Positions 55,201-64,000 of a stretch of DNA of 64,000 nt are shown piece by piece. Location: contig JAKTNV010000005.1 in assembly GCA_022747635.1 (NCBI GenBank), forward strand, positions 87,510,969-87,574,968, given 5' to 3'. The notes beneath the pieces were generated by a model, which saw only the letters and a list, made by a program, of their open reading frames with translations, was not told the origin of the DNA and did no database searches. Every line of letters starts with the position of its first letter. Within the stretch, counting starts at the first letter, position 1. The stretch comes from Hetaerina americana (lineage: Eukaryota > Arthropoda > Insecta > Odonata > Calopterygidae). A program made the translations under genes and the position numbers.

Positions 55201-58200
55201 CATGAGAAATGACTCGAGTGCAATTGCTCTTTGTTTTAAAGATGTGACTTGTAGACTTAAGAGAGAGCTGGTGAAATGTGAACTACTCCTTATTATTGCT
55301 GTGATTATGTTGGTTCTCAATTCAAGTTTTGTCATTTAATTTCCAGGCGAAATGGATAGGCCTTTGAGGAATAATTCCATGGGAGATCAGATTGACAGTG
55401 ATGTAGCAGCTCTTTTCAGCGATAACCTTCACTTAGCTAAGCCTCCTTCATATCATAGGGCGGCGGCCTCTTCAGGTCTTTCTGGCGCTGAGGAGGACTT
55501 GGTCGCCCTCCCGTGTGAATTCTGTGAAGCCCTAGTGCCTGCTAACCAGCTCATCTTGCACCAGGTAATCAATCCATTTCCTCGCTAACCTTAAGATCCG
55601 AGTTGCGCTAAGCATCCACGTTCGTTAACTGCCTGCATGTGAATTGTTGCGTGGAATTTGTGAAGAATGATGGAGACATCTACATAAGGCACTGAGTTTG
55701 TGTGAATTGTAGAATTTGAACATAAGAGTGAGCGAAATTTCATTATTTTTTAAAAAACAAGCTCCGTAACTTTCCTTACCTTGTGTTAGATACACACGAA
55801 ATCTTTGTCTGACATGAGAATTTATATGGAAAGTTGGCTAATTTGTGTACCTTTCTTATAATACACCCATGGAACACAAATCTTTTTGTCGCCTCGTCTG
55901 TTGTAATGAGACATTGAGCATTTCCCTTTTACTTGAGCATTTACTAGAACTGAGTGTTGGTCAAATAGGTTGAGCTATTCTTTCATCAGGAAATTTCCGC
56001 GGATACTCATTCATCAATGCCATTCCACATTTAGTAAAATCCTGATTATCTGCATGTAGATAATCCGCTTCATGAATTATTATCCATGCTATTCTCTCCT
56101 CTTCCCAGTGCCTCAAAATTTTAATAAAATGGCAATCATAAAAAAATTGAATGCTTTCTGACTTTCGATATTCTTTTATTAAAAATAATAAGTTTGAAAT
56201 ACCTTAAGTTTTTTGAAAGTTTTTAATTAAAAACAATCATAAATTAATGATGGTATTTAATGCTTTTTATTTAACCTTATTTTGCACTCCAAATTTTTCA
56301 TTATCGTTTTCCTAACATTCATTGGCCCTGAGAATTTCATATTCTCTGTTGAGGTGAGAGCAAATTCATTGTTTAAATATGCGGCAAACAAGTCATTAAC
56401 TACCTACACTGCGCTATTTAAATCAGTGTATCAAACCATGAATATGAATCAAAATAAGCAATCCTTTGCCAATAACTGTCCTTAGCTGGTCATTTGTTTT
56501 TTCCTGCATGCGTGATTGGTTTATCTTTCTGAGGAAAATACTTTCTGCGTTTCACATTTTGATAGTTCTGTGTTCTTTATTATTATTATTAGGTAATCTA
56601 CCGGTTAAGGTAGGTTTTTGGATGGACACAACTACCAAACAAACATTTTATTACTTATAACAAAACACAAAATCCATCATCCTACTCTATATCAGGTCCC
56701 TCTTCATCTCTGAGTACTTCCTTCCTCCCTTCATCCCATCCAACATCCCTATCCTGTTCCTTCCCTTTCCTCTTTTGCCCAACATTCTCCCCTCTATCAC
56801 AGTCTTCAACATCCCACTGCCGGTCAATACCCCCTTCAGCCACTTTTCCTGCCTCCATAGGATTTATCCCAACAAACCCATCTCTTCACCCACCATACCA
56901 AGTACTTCCTTATTTGTTTTCTTCTCTGTCCATTTCACCTTCTCCATTCTTCTCCGAATCCACATTTCAAAAGCCTCCAGTCTACGTCTATCCTCCTGTT
57001 TCAATGACCACGATTCCGCGCCGTACATAGCTACGCTCCATATCAAAGTTTTTACCAGTCTTTTCTTAACATCCTTGCTCAATGTCCCTGTCATCAACTT
57101 CCTCCTCCTTGTGAAAGCCTCTTTGCCTAGCGCAATTCTTCTCCTTACGTCCTTACTACTTTGACCGTGTTGGTCCAAAACACTACCGAGATACGTAAAC
57201 TGTTCTACCTGCTCTAGTTTTTGCCCTCCTATTTTAATGTTTAGCTTAGCCTTTTTCTGTCGAGAAAATCACATAACCTTTGTTTTATTAATATTGATTC
57301 TCATCCCATACCTGTCGCACTGAATTTCCAATTCACTCAGCAATGCTTGCATCCCCTTGGCTGACTGTCAAACCAAAGCTTGGTCATCCGCAAACCTAAC
57401 TGGTTTTACGAATTCCCCGCCCACTTTCATTCCTACATCCAGTTCTTCCCATACCTCTTTAATCATTTCCTCTGCATACAGGTTGAACAGCAACGGTGAT
57501 AATGGGCAACCCTGCCTTACACCTCTTCCTAACACTGCCCAACCAGACTCCCCGTTCCCCACTCGCACCTGAGCAGTCTGAGACATGTACAGTTTGCGGA
57601 TTAGCCTCCTTTCCCTCCAATCTATTCCTATTTTCTGCAATATACTCATTAGTGTTCCCCAATGCACTCTATCAAATGCTTTTTCAAAATCTACAAAACA
57701 GGCAAATACCTCCTGGTTGTACTCTATATTCCTCTCGATTAATATTCTCATTACTGCAATGGCATTACGCATACCTGTCCCCTTCCTAAACCCAAACTGG
57801 TCATCCCCTAAGTAACTGTTTGCTCTACTCTCTATCCTTTTGTTTATGATTCTGAGAACTCTTGTGTTCTTGTGTATCTATAATTCCACCCTAATAAAAT
57901 GGCTAAAAAGTGGATAAAATAAATTTTATATTGCTAAAATACTCTCAATTAATTACCGAGAATGAAAAATGAGAGAGTTTTCATGCATGTATCCATTTAT
58001 ATATCAAGACCATATTCTCCGCTTATTTCGGTTATCACCGTGTCTTTCAATTATCCCTGGTTCTTCATGCATCCATTGGTACACAGATAATATTGAGAGT
58101 TAACTGTACATGCCCAAGTGGTACATTTTGAAGAAAGTGATCGTCTTCTTTGTCATCTGACTAGGAAGGGTGCTGTGGATGTGTGTATTGACTTCTTAAA

Positions 58201-61200
58201 AAGGTTAGCAGACTTGTTTTCCTAGAACATCTGGATTGCTCTCTGTTGTTCCACTTTAGGTTTCACGTATATTGAGTATTCCAAGTAGTAGTAGTAGTAG
58301 TAGTAGTAGTATTTAGGGGAGATGACCGACAGCTGAAGTCATTTGCGCATTAGGGGATGGACAGGAAAGGATGAAGGGTGGAGAGAAACCTGGCGTCGGC
58401 ATTAGCCTACTCTAAACGAAAGGCGCCAAGGGGTCCGCAGTTTAACGTCCCATCCGACGGACGGCGTACTCACTCAAAGTGCCCTCCACAAAGCACTTCA
58501 AGTAGGGATCGAGATACCTCTGAAAAATATTCAACACCGCCGGGATTTGAATTGAGAATTCCAAGCTAAGGTTAGTTGGTGGACTAAGTAGTGTAAGACA
58601 TTACTTAATCCAGAAGGCATTTGAATCATATTTTATGTCACCCCCCCATTACATGGGTCCACAATGATCCCCTTGTGCTAAAATCTACCAGAATATTTTA
58701 ATTACCAATTGATACATGTTTGTTACAATTTGGTAATGTTGAAAAATATCTAATTATTGCCTTCATATGAAGAATTCCTAATCAGAATAGCAAATTTCCT
58801 AGTCGTAAAAATAGTTATGAATGATGAATAGATGCCTTTTTGCATTTTTCAAGGTTTCCTGACCTCAATTAAAATTCCCTTTTTAGGTGAAATGCTCTTA
58901 TGTAAATATTTGGTCTGCCATATGATTAAACTCCCAGCATATTTATCATCAGTGTTGGGTACTTAGCAAAGTAGTGCATCTGTGACCTCTTCCACTGCAT
59001 GTTTGTCTCATCTTACGTAGTCAGTTGATTGTTGAAAATGGTCTTTTTAAGTACCAGGTGTGTGCATTGAATTTTATTTTATCCTTGGAAAGATTGCCGC
59101 TGAAACTTATACCATGATACAAGAGGCATTTGGCAATGAATCAATGAGTTCTTCACTGTGGTTCTGTTGCTTCTACCACTTTCAGTCTGGATGAACCTCA
59201 AGAGTTGAAGAACCGAGAAGTGGACGACCATCGATGTCAACAAAAAATACCCAAGTCTACAGTGTGGTAGATTTATTGTGTGCAAATGGTAGGTTAACTG
59301 TAAGGGATAGCGCTAATGAAGTTGACTTTATTGTTAGATCGTGTTTCACCATTTTGACAGAAATTTCAGGTGGAAGAGACCATGAATGTGGAAAGACAAG
59401 TCTTGGTGCTTCCATCACGACATCGAACCGGCGCACTTATCATTCATTTTTATCTAGTTTTTGGCCCAAAACAGCACACCAGTGACCCCCCAGCCATCCT
59501 ACCCTTCCGATATTGCTCCAACTTCAGCTTTTTCCTATTTTGTAAGTTGAAATCCACCTTGAAATGATGTGGATTTGAAACTATTGAAGACATCTAACAA
59601 AATTGTACCTCAGACTAAAAGACCTATCTTGATAGAAACATTCCCGGCAGCAATCGAAAGCTGGACAGAATGTTCGGAGTATTGTATCGCTAGCCAAGGG
59701 TTGTATTTTGGAGGGGATAAGCATGAGTTAAGGTTAACTTGTAAAATCAAGTATTTCTTCGAACAGTTTCGTCTCTTTTTTTTTGGAAGTCCTTGTAAGA
59801 GCTCTTGATTTACTCCGATATAAATGATTGTAGCTCTCCTTTGACACAATTGTTTTTTTCTCTTGGTTGTTCAGACAGCATGCAGACCGGATTTGGTTAG
59901 ATATGAGGAGCCCACTGCAGCCAGCCTATTAAATGCTCAATCTACTGCCACCACCGATGCCAAGCACTCCAGGATCAATTCCATGGCTCCTAGTTACAAA
60001 ATTCACAACTCAACCATCCCAGCTTCGTCATCGCCTCCTCAACCGCTCGTCTCTCGAAGAGATTTCAGTTCCGGTGCGAAGGAAGAAACTTTGCTGCCAT
60101 GTGAATTCTGTCATGAGAGCTTTTCTGTCTCTAAGCTGTATGAGCATCAGGTTAATTTAGTGTATTTTTATTTTGCATGGTTCTTGATTTGAAATACTCC
60201 CCAGAATTATTATATTTTTTGTCATAGATTTTATGCATGAAATTATAGGCATACTGTATCTAAAATGTCCGCATAAAATATCTCAGATTGAACATTTTTC
60301 AAGTATAATTTTCACTCTGTCCAATGTTATTTCAAATATGATTGAAAGCGTTAAAAGTACTTGACCTACTTTTGTTGAAGTAAAGTTTTTTTATGCATTC
60401 TTACATCATGCCTGCTGATGTAGACACAGGGTTTTATTAGCTTGAAAAATATCATCTCTGAAAGAATAAAGAGAGGATATGTTGTGGAAAGTATTGAGAG
60501 TATATGGAATGAATGAGCAGTTGTTGAGTGCAATAAAAGCTATGCATGAATGAAGAGTGAAGTGAGTTGTTGAGTGTATATTCTGAAGTAGAACATTGTG
60601 TAAAGGGAGGAAACATAAGTTCCGCCTTAGGTTCATCATTGTTCTTTTAGAGGAACAGATGCATGGATAAGGTGTGCATTATATTATTGGTTTGGTAAGG
60701 GATTCATTGTGATTTGGGAATAAGTCTTATGGCGACTCATCAAATTGTTGATGCCTGTTCTTGCACAGTGTCCATGTGGATTCCTAGGAAATCACTAAAA
60801 CTATTACTATTTTTATGCTTTATGTAGGAATATCACATAAACAACTCTTAGTATGATCCACTATTTTATCTATTAAATATATAATACGCATGACTTGTGC
60901 ATGAAACTTCCACAATTATTTTTACTGAATAAACGTTTCTAAGGCTACTTTTCTTCATTATATGAGTTGAAAGGGGATTTATATATTCTTGTAATCTATT
61001 TCCTTTGTATGCAGTGCAATAACTTTCTTCATTAAACTTCTGCTGTTTTAGTCTTGTAATGTTTACAGCACAAAAATAACTACATCTAATGTTATGATGC
61101 AATTAAGAGTACTTTTAAGGGCTTCTGATTTTTTTTCAGAAAGCCAAATTGTTGGCAAAATAAAATTTCCCTTGGGGATTTCATAATGTGATCTTGAATG

Positions 61201-64000
61201 TTTATCTAGATATTTATTATATTGAAAAATTTCTCTTTATGCATCCCTTGAACTCTCAGATGCAATGCAATCAAACCTCTTGGAGAGATGGTTACAATGA
61301 AAGACCAGAGATGAATTACACCTTCAATGGACGTTCAGATGCATATGATTCGGCTCCTTTACACTCTCTACCCAAGAGCAGTGGAGGTAAGTTCCTTGAA
61401 TGCTCAATTTAAAAGAGTCAAAAGAAAATTCTCTATATTTTAGAAATTGCATATGTATTATTACTATTAAACATTTCTCCTGTCATAATATAAAGCCATC
61501 TAATTTGTGTCGATCCTATGTCAAGTAGTAATTGTTTGAGTACGGTTGTTGGTAAGGCTAGGAGTTATGTCTTTAATTTTTAATTACAGTGTTTTTAGTA
61601 AGCTATGAGAACTTGCTCTGATATGCTAGTGTAGAGGGTGGAGTGCTAAGCCTCTGACTGGAAGGTTCTGGGTTCAAATCCCAGTTAATGCCTCGGGACA
61701 CCCTATGCTTCATACAGTCAGTATGGTTATTCAGGTAAAGAAACCTTCCTGCAAAATCAAAGGTGGGAAAGGAAATTAGCTACCACTCATTATATCCCTC
61801 TTCATGTGAATTTCGCAAGGCAGTAAGGGCTTAGTATAAGGAGAGCTCAACCACCACCCTATGAAACCAATGTGTGGGTTGATTACTGTGGTATTAAACA
61901 TGTATCCAGAGTTTTTTTCCGGTTTCAGTAAAGACATTTTCAACACAAGAATTCTTATGATTCATTGCAGTTATGATTTTACATAAGGTGCATTCCAGTG
62001 ACATATAAGTCTTTGAGTGTGGCTTATATAATTACGAGGGTAGTTTGAAAGGTTCTCGGAATCATAACCAGATGGCCGCGCTAGCGCAACAAGTTTCCCA
62101 CATGGTAAAAGGTAATCCTTAACGAGTAAACTCGTAACACGCAGTGCTCTGGGAAGAGAGCTGTGTTGCGGACACCTCTCTGTTGCTGTTCCTGTGTTGT
62201 GATATGTGAAGAGAGAAAAAATTTAGATTCGAGAAGTGATTAAATACTCCGTAAAGAAAGGCACTGGACAATATGAGTGTTAGGTACAGATTTAGAAACT
62301 TAGTTATCAATTTGCACAGTTTCCTGAGAGCAGATAAGGATTCGGTTGATTCAGCTATAACTAAGTGTAACATCAGTCTCAAGGGGATAAAACACAGAAG
62401 TCAGTTGAGGAAATGGAATATAGAAGCTTAAACTGGAGCAGCAAGAAAGGAGTATCAGCAGGCTGTAGAGGAAATCATAAGTGAGGAAAGGGAGCTGGGA
62501 ACAATAGGAGAGAACTAGAAACATCAAAAGAGGGATATTGGAAGCCACAAAAGAAACAATAGGAAGTTAAAGTAGGAAAAGAACTAGGAAGCCATTGGGG
62601 AAGTTAATAGAGCGAAACAAGTGTAGTGGGAGATGCAGTTTGAGGATATGGAATGTTTACTATATACCAAGGGAGAAATTGGTTCTGTCAGGAAGTAAGT
62701 AGGAAAAATCCATGCAATTCATCAAAGATAAATCTGGAGAATCATTAATCAAACCAGGCAGGATAAAGGAGAGATAGAAGGAATATATGTATAGGAGAAC
62801 TGTTTGGTTGAGGAATTAGGCCAGCAAGCTTAGACATAGAAAGAAGATATGAAGCAGATGAGGATATCTTAGGTCCAGGCATACTCAAAAATGAGATAGA
62901 AAAGGCATTGAGGGGCATGAAATCAAATAAGGCCATGGGGGTAGACAACATACCCGTGTGGATTTCACCAATCTCATTTTGTGAGATTGGTGTTAGTTCC
63001 TATTCCAAAAAAGGTAAAGGCTACATCATGTGAGGACTGCAGAACAATAAGTTTGATTTCGCCTCCAGCTAAAGTGGTTCTTAGGATCATCAGCAAGAGG
63101 ATGAGGAACGGAGCAAATGATCACTTAGGGGATGATCAGTTTGGGTTCAGGAAAGGGAGAGGCATGCGTGATGCTTTTGCAGGAGTGATATCACTAATAG
63201 AGAGGAATATAGAATACAATCAGGACGTATTTGCCTACTTTGCTGGCATGATAAAAAGGAAATAGAGGGGATTGTTGGGAGAAATCATAAGTAGGCAGGA
63301 AAACTGATGCAAAGCATATTAATTGGTAGTGGGATGTTGAAGGCTGTTATAGAGAGGAGAATGTTAGGCAAACAAGGAAACAGCAGGATTAGGATTTTGG
63401 AAGGATTGAAGGGAGGAAGGAAGTATACAGAGATGAAGAGAGGATTGTTGTAAGGTAAAATGTTAGGTTGTGTTTTATTAGTAGAAGTGAGGGAATATGT
63501 CGTTGTACCATTATATTGACTGTGTCCACCCACTTATAATGCCCACCTTGAAGTTCATCCATAAACTTCCAGTCCTCCCGCTCTATACATGAAACTCCAC
63601 TTTTAGTTTTCCTCTTAATCCAACTTATTTTAACCATTCTTCTCTGTGCACGCATCTTCTTCAATCCATGCTTACCCTCTCCAGCTCACTGATCTGATGT
63701 CCGAGCCATACTCCATATCGAAGTCAGTAATATCACTGTGGATCTGCTCACCCTCTTGGCATGTGCTTCCGTTACTCTTGCAATTCTCATAATGTCTCCA
63801 CAGCAGTGCCTATGCCAATTTCCCATCCAAAATTCTGTGCGAGGCATTCTACTTGACGCAATTCATATCTCTATGCACTTTGTGTTAACTTTTTTTTATT
63901 CTGGTTTGAGGTTTGTCTAAGTCCACATCAATTTCTTTACAGGTTTTGCAACAAGTAGTCAAAATGTTGAGAAGGCATTGTACGAGTCGATCCATAAAGA
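46190..64000 (+). CDS. TRAFD1: TRAFD1/XAF1-like TRAF-type zinc-finger protein (eight exons seen, runs off right edge)
   Basis: Exons 46190-46221, 46372-46564, 53350-53551, 54368-54598, 55347-55564, 59875-60150, 61260-61386 and 63943 onward join in frame to at least 445 codons. The first 140 residues are a string of Cys/His fingers: CVNC...HSMHC (8-27), CTICEEPVPRSEMDAH, CESCGEKL...H, CSICELELPASEIGEHENYC and CDDCGEYV...H. This order matches vertebrate TRAFD1 (FLN29) and XAF1. A low-complexity Ser/Pro/Asn linker follows, then two LPCEFC fingers (C276/C279/H291/C295 and C368/C371/H383/C387). TRAFD1 is a cytosolic feedback inhibitor of TLR and RIG-I-type signalling in vertebrates; a similar role here is inferred. 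All borders are GT/AG with consistent phases. Introns hold LINE, SINE and mariner debris. Confidence 0.9.
46372..46564 (+). CDS. TRAFD1: TRAFD1-like exon 2
   Basis: Acceptor AATTTACAG; encodes KRDIPSVNFVMHSMHC, CTICEEPVPRSEMDAHQAEF and CESCGEKLDVSQLTEHK, then a GTAATG donor in phase 0. Confidence 0.93.
46565..48195. other. TRAFD1-like intron 2, left part, no feature recognised
   Basis: AT-rich intron with scattered short frames. An 81-codon plus frame (46845-47090) is hydrophobic but has no splice partners or family match. Confidence 0.35.
48200..48960 (-). mobile_element. CR1/Jockey-type LINE fragment
   Basis: Open 158-codon minus-strand frame: LYYGLFHSRISYGIVLWGLP, then LQKKMVRVM and HRQPLFKRLKLLTVPCVYIY, the thumb and C-terminal region of a non-LTR RT. 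A second frame upstream (48701-48919) holds the preceding HLHVPNLIKKLNS segment, so one frameshift separates them. The 3' tail is AAT-rich near 48207-48218. In intron 2 of the TRAFD1-like gene, antisense. Confidence 0.85.
48965..52525. other. TRAFD1-like intron 2, middle part, no feature recognised
   Basis: A 74-codon minus frame at 49963-50187 lacks a recognisable domain. No repeat family shared with the rest of the window was found. Confidence 0.35.
52530..53190 (+). mobile_element. LINE-D fragment (RT C-terminus and tail)
   Basis: Plus-strand frames: SYCSPIWSTSSPTYLKSLD, later TRSNHSLLHLPIRRISLAKR and SPLFHLSSLQNSLPHTVDPF, the C-terminal Arg-rich segment found in I/Jockey-like elements. 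Ends in an AAATA-type tail at 53164-53187. Lies about 160 bases upstream of TRAFD1-like exon 3. Confidence 0.8.
53350..53551 (+). CDS. TRAFD1: TRAFD1-like exon 3
   Basis: Begins ANSCPMRRVNCSICELELPA and continues through the TERCDDCGEYV finger, aligning with TRAFD1 downstream of finger 3. The best phase-compatible donor is GTGACA after 53551 (phase 1), which rebuilds Lys with exon 4. A GTCAAG at 53546 would break the frame. Confidence 0.88.
54368..54598 (+). CDS. TRAFD1: TRAFD1-like exon 4 (linker)
   Basis: Acceptor CACTTCCAG, donor GTAAAT, phase 1 to 1. Encodes a low-complexity Pro/Ser/Asn linker (PGPTPSWQSNERVVVNGT, later SKRTNDMPQ) without a finger. Support comes from phase continuity on both sides. 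Confidence 0.75.
54690..54930 (-). mobile_element. LINE-A fragment 7
   Basis: Minus-strand LINE-A 3' sequence (matching 5395-5600), diverged and without the terminal GGTAATCTACC. In intron 4 of the TRAFD1-like gene. Confidence 0.7.
55347..55564 (+). CDS. TRAFD1: TRAFD1-like exon 5, first half of LPCEFC finger 1
   Basis: Acceptor TTTCCAG; begins GEMDRPLRNNSMGDQIDSDV and ends LPCEFCEALVPANQLILHQ at a GTAATC donor in phase 0. The fourth ligand Cys lies in the next exon. Confidence 0.9.
56575..57866 (-). mobile_element. LINE-A fragment 8, best-preserved RT copy
   Basis: Minus strand, 3' end at the TTATTATTATTAGG tract (56578-56592). A 134-codon open frame (57368-57772) spans the RT palm: FACFVDFEKAFDRVHW, then VRQGCPLSPLLFNLYAEEMI and the intact active-site box RFADDQALV. 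Next comes a stop. Another frame, 56864-57178, holds MYGAESWSLKQEDRRRLEAF. In intron 5 of the TRAFD1-like gene, antisense. It is 5'-truncated near 57866. Confidence 0.9.
58287..58562 (-). mobile_element. SINE-B copy 3 (minus strand)
   Basis: Begins with eight AGT repeats at 58287-58310 on the plus strand and follows 1807-2060 almost base for base. The tRNA-like head is lost after about 58562. Sits in intron 5 of the TRAFD1-like gene. Confidence 0.8.
59060..59815 (+). mobile_element. mariner-like pseudogene (internal deletion)
   Basis: Plus strand: N-terminal helix-turn-helix region (TYTMIQEAFGNESMSSSLWF, then PRSGRPSMSTKN, ANGRLTVRD), a junction at about 59385, then FHHDIEPAHLSF (second-Asp segment, HDNAPAH-like), PSYPSDIAPTSAF where the third Asp is lost, and AIESWTECSEYCIASQGLYF at the C-terminus. 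The first-Asp segment (GDE) is deleted. Lies in intron 5 of the TRAFD1-like gene, ending about 60 bases before exon 6. Confidence 0.85.
59875..60150 (+). CDS. TRAFD1: TRAFD1-like exon 6
   Basis: Opens TACRPD, supplying the last Cys of finger 1, and ends LPCEFCHESFSVSKLYEHQ, the start of finger 2. It is 92 codons, phase 0 to 0, so skipping it would keep the frame and fuse half of each finger. The acceptor follows a mariner remnant by about 60 bases. Confidence 0.9.
61260..61386 (+). CDS. TRAFD1: TRAFD1-like exon 7
   Basis: Opens MQCNQTSW, giving C387, the last ligand of finger 2, then a polar linker. GTAAGT donor in phase 1, which joins to the exon at 63943. Confidence 0.85.
61628..61905 (+). 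mobile_element. SINE-C copy 1 (tRNA-derived)
   Basis: Head with GGTGGAGTGCTAAGCC and a B-box GGGTTCAAATCCC at about 61671-61683, followed by a 220-base body ending GGTTGATTACTGTG. Lies in intron 7 of the TRAFD1-like gene. Confidence 0.75.
62026..62265 (+). mobile_element. mariner 5' end fragment
   Basis: Begins TACGAGGGTAGTTTGAAAGG, a mariner-type terminal repeat after a TA-rich flank. Its end reads IREVIKYSVKKGTGQYE-like residues, the N-terminus of the transposase. Truncated where LINE-A fragment 9 begins. In intron 7 of the TRAFD1-like gene. Confidence 0.6.
62375..63480 (+). mobile_element. LINE-A fragment 9 (RT with catalytic segment deleted)
   Basis: Plus strand. Frame 62981-63265 reads RLVLVPIPKKVKATSCEDCR then RTISL, ISKRMR and DQFGFRKGRGMRDA, the RT fingers. 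It then jumps from FAYFAG directly to 3' sequence (63255-63480), removing the FADD box. The linker 62375-62960 is broken by stops. Confidence 0.85.
63500..63760 (-). mobile_element. LINE 3' fragment of another family
   Basis: Minus strand frame KKMRAQRRMVKISWIKRKTK then DWKFMDELQGGHYKWVDTVN resembles RT C-termini (RRMxKISWxxRxTN). Ends about 180 bases before TRAFD1-like exon 8. Confidence 0.55.
63943..64000 (+). CDS. TRAFD1: TRAFD1-like exon 8 (partial)
   Basis: Acceptor TTTCTTTACAG, then in the phase needed GFATSSQNVEKALYESIHK to the window edge. Open throughout the visible 58 bases. Confidence 0.7.

Overview
This is a eukaryotic window from an animal with large introns and an AT-rich, repeat-laden genome. 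The gene content (Maf1, a TRAFD1-like zinc-finger gene, a probable lubel-type gene) and the repeats (several LINE families, mariner elements, a Penelope-like element, tRNA-derived SINEs) suggest an arthropod, most likely an insect; the species cannot be fixed from the sequence. There are no bacterial operons, phage genes or CRISPR arrays.

Three spliced genes can be read. (1) Minus strand, about 18.6 kb to beyond the left edge: five exons (18262-18270, 9836-9922, 4988-5117, 3770-3921, 389-550) join with matching phases. They give the N-terminal 180 residues of a proline-rich protein with a B-box zinc finger, which I read as a LUBEL/HOIP-type linear-ubiquitin ligase cut by the window edge. Its 5' end lies in a GC/CpG-rich block. 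(2) Minus strand, 45021 to 29449: a complete six-exon Maf1 gene (231 codons), the repressor of RNA polymerase III. (3) Plus strand, 46190 to beyond the right edge: at least eight exons of a TRAFD1/XAF1-type zinc-finger protein. Maf1 and the TRAFD1-like gene are head to head, with 1.17 kb between start codons.

Most of the rest is transposon debris. At least nine fragments belong to one LINE family (APE endonuclease plus RT, TTA-rich tail, mostly minus strand). Two other LINE types occur as C-terminal RT remnants (48.2-48.96 kb minus; 52.5-53.2 kb plus), with 3' scraps of another. Mariner remnants lie at 34.2-35.3, 37.5-37.8, 59.1-59.8 and 62.0-62.3 kb, and a TIR-bounded non-autonomous element at 10.9-11.6 kb. 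A Penelope-like element at 7.3-8.6 kb carries an inverted 5' segment. Three SINE families with RNA polymerase III-type boxes and two long (AT)n tracts complete the set.

The points most worth a second look are the inverted Penelope insertion with a candidate target duplication, a 131-bp inverted-repeat pair carrying hammerhead-like ribozyme motifs (36.3-36.9 kb), the palindromic SINE at the left edge, and the duplicated exon-spanning zinc finger in the TRAFD1-like gene. I found no convincing new multi-gene system.
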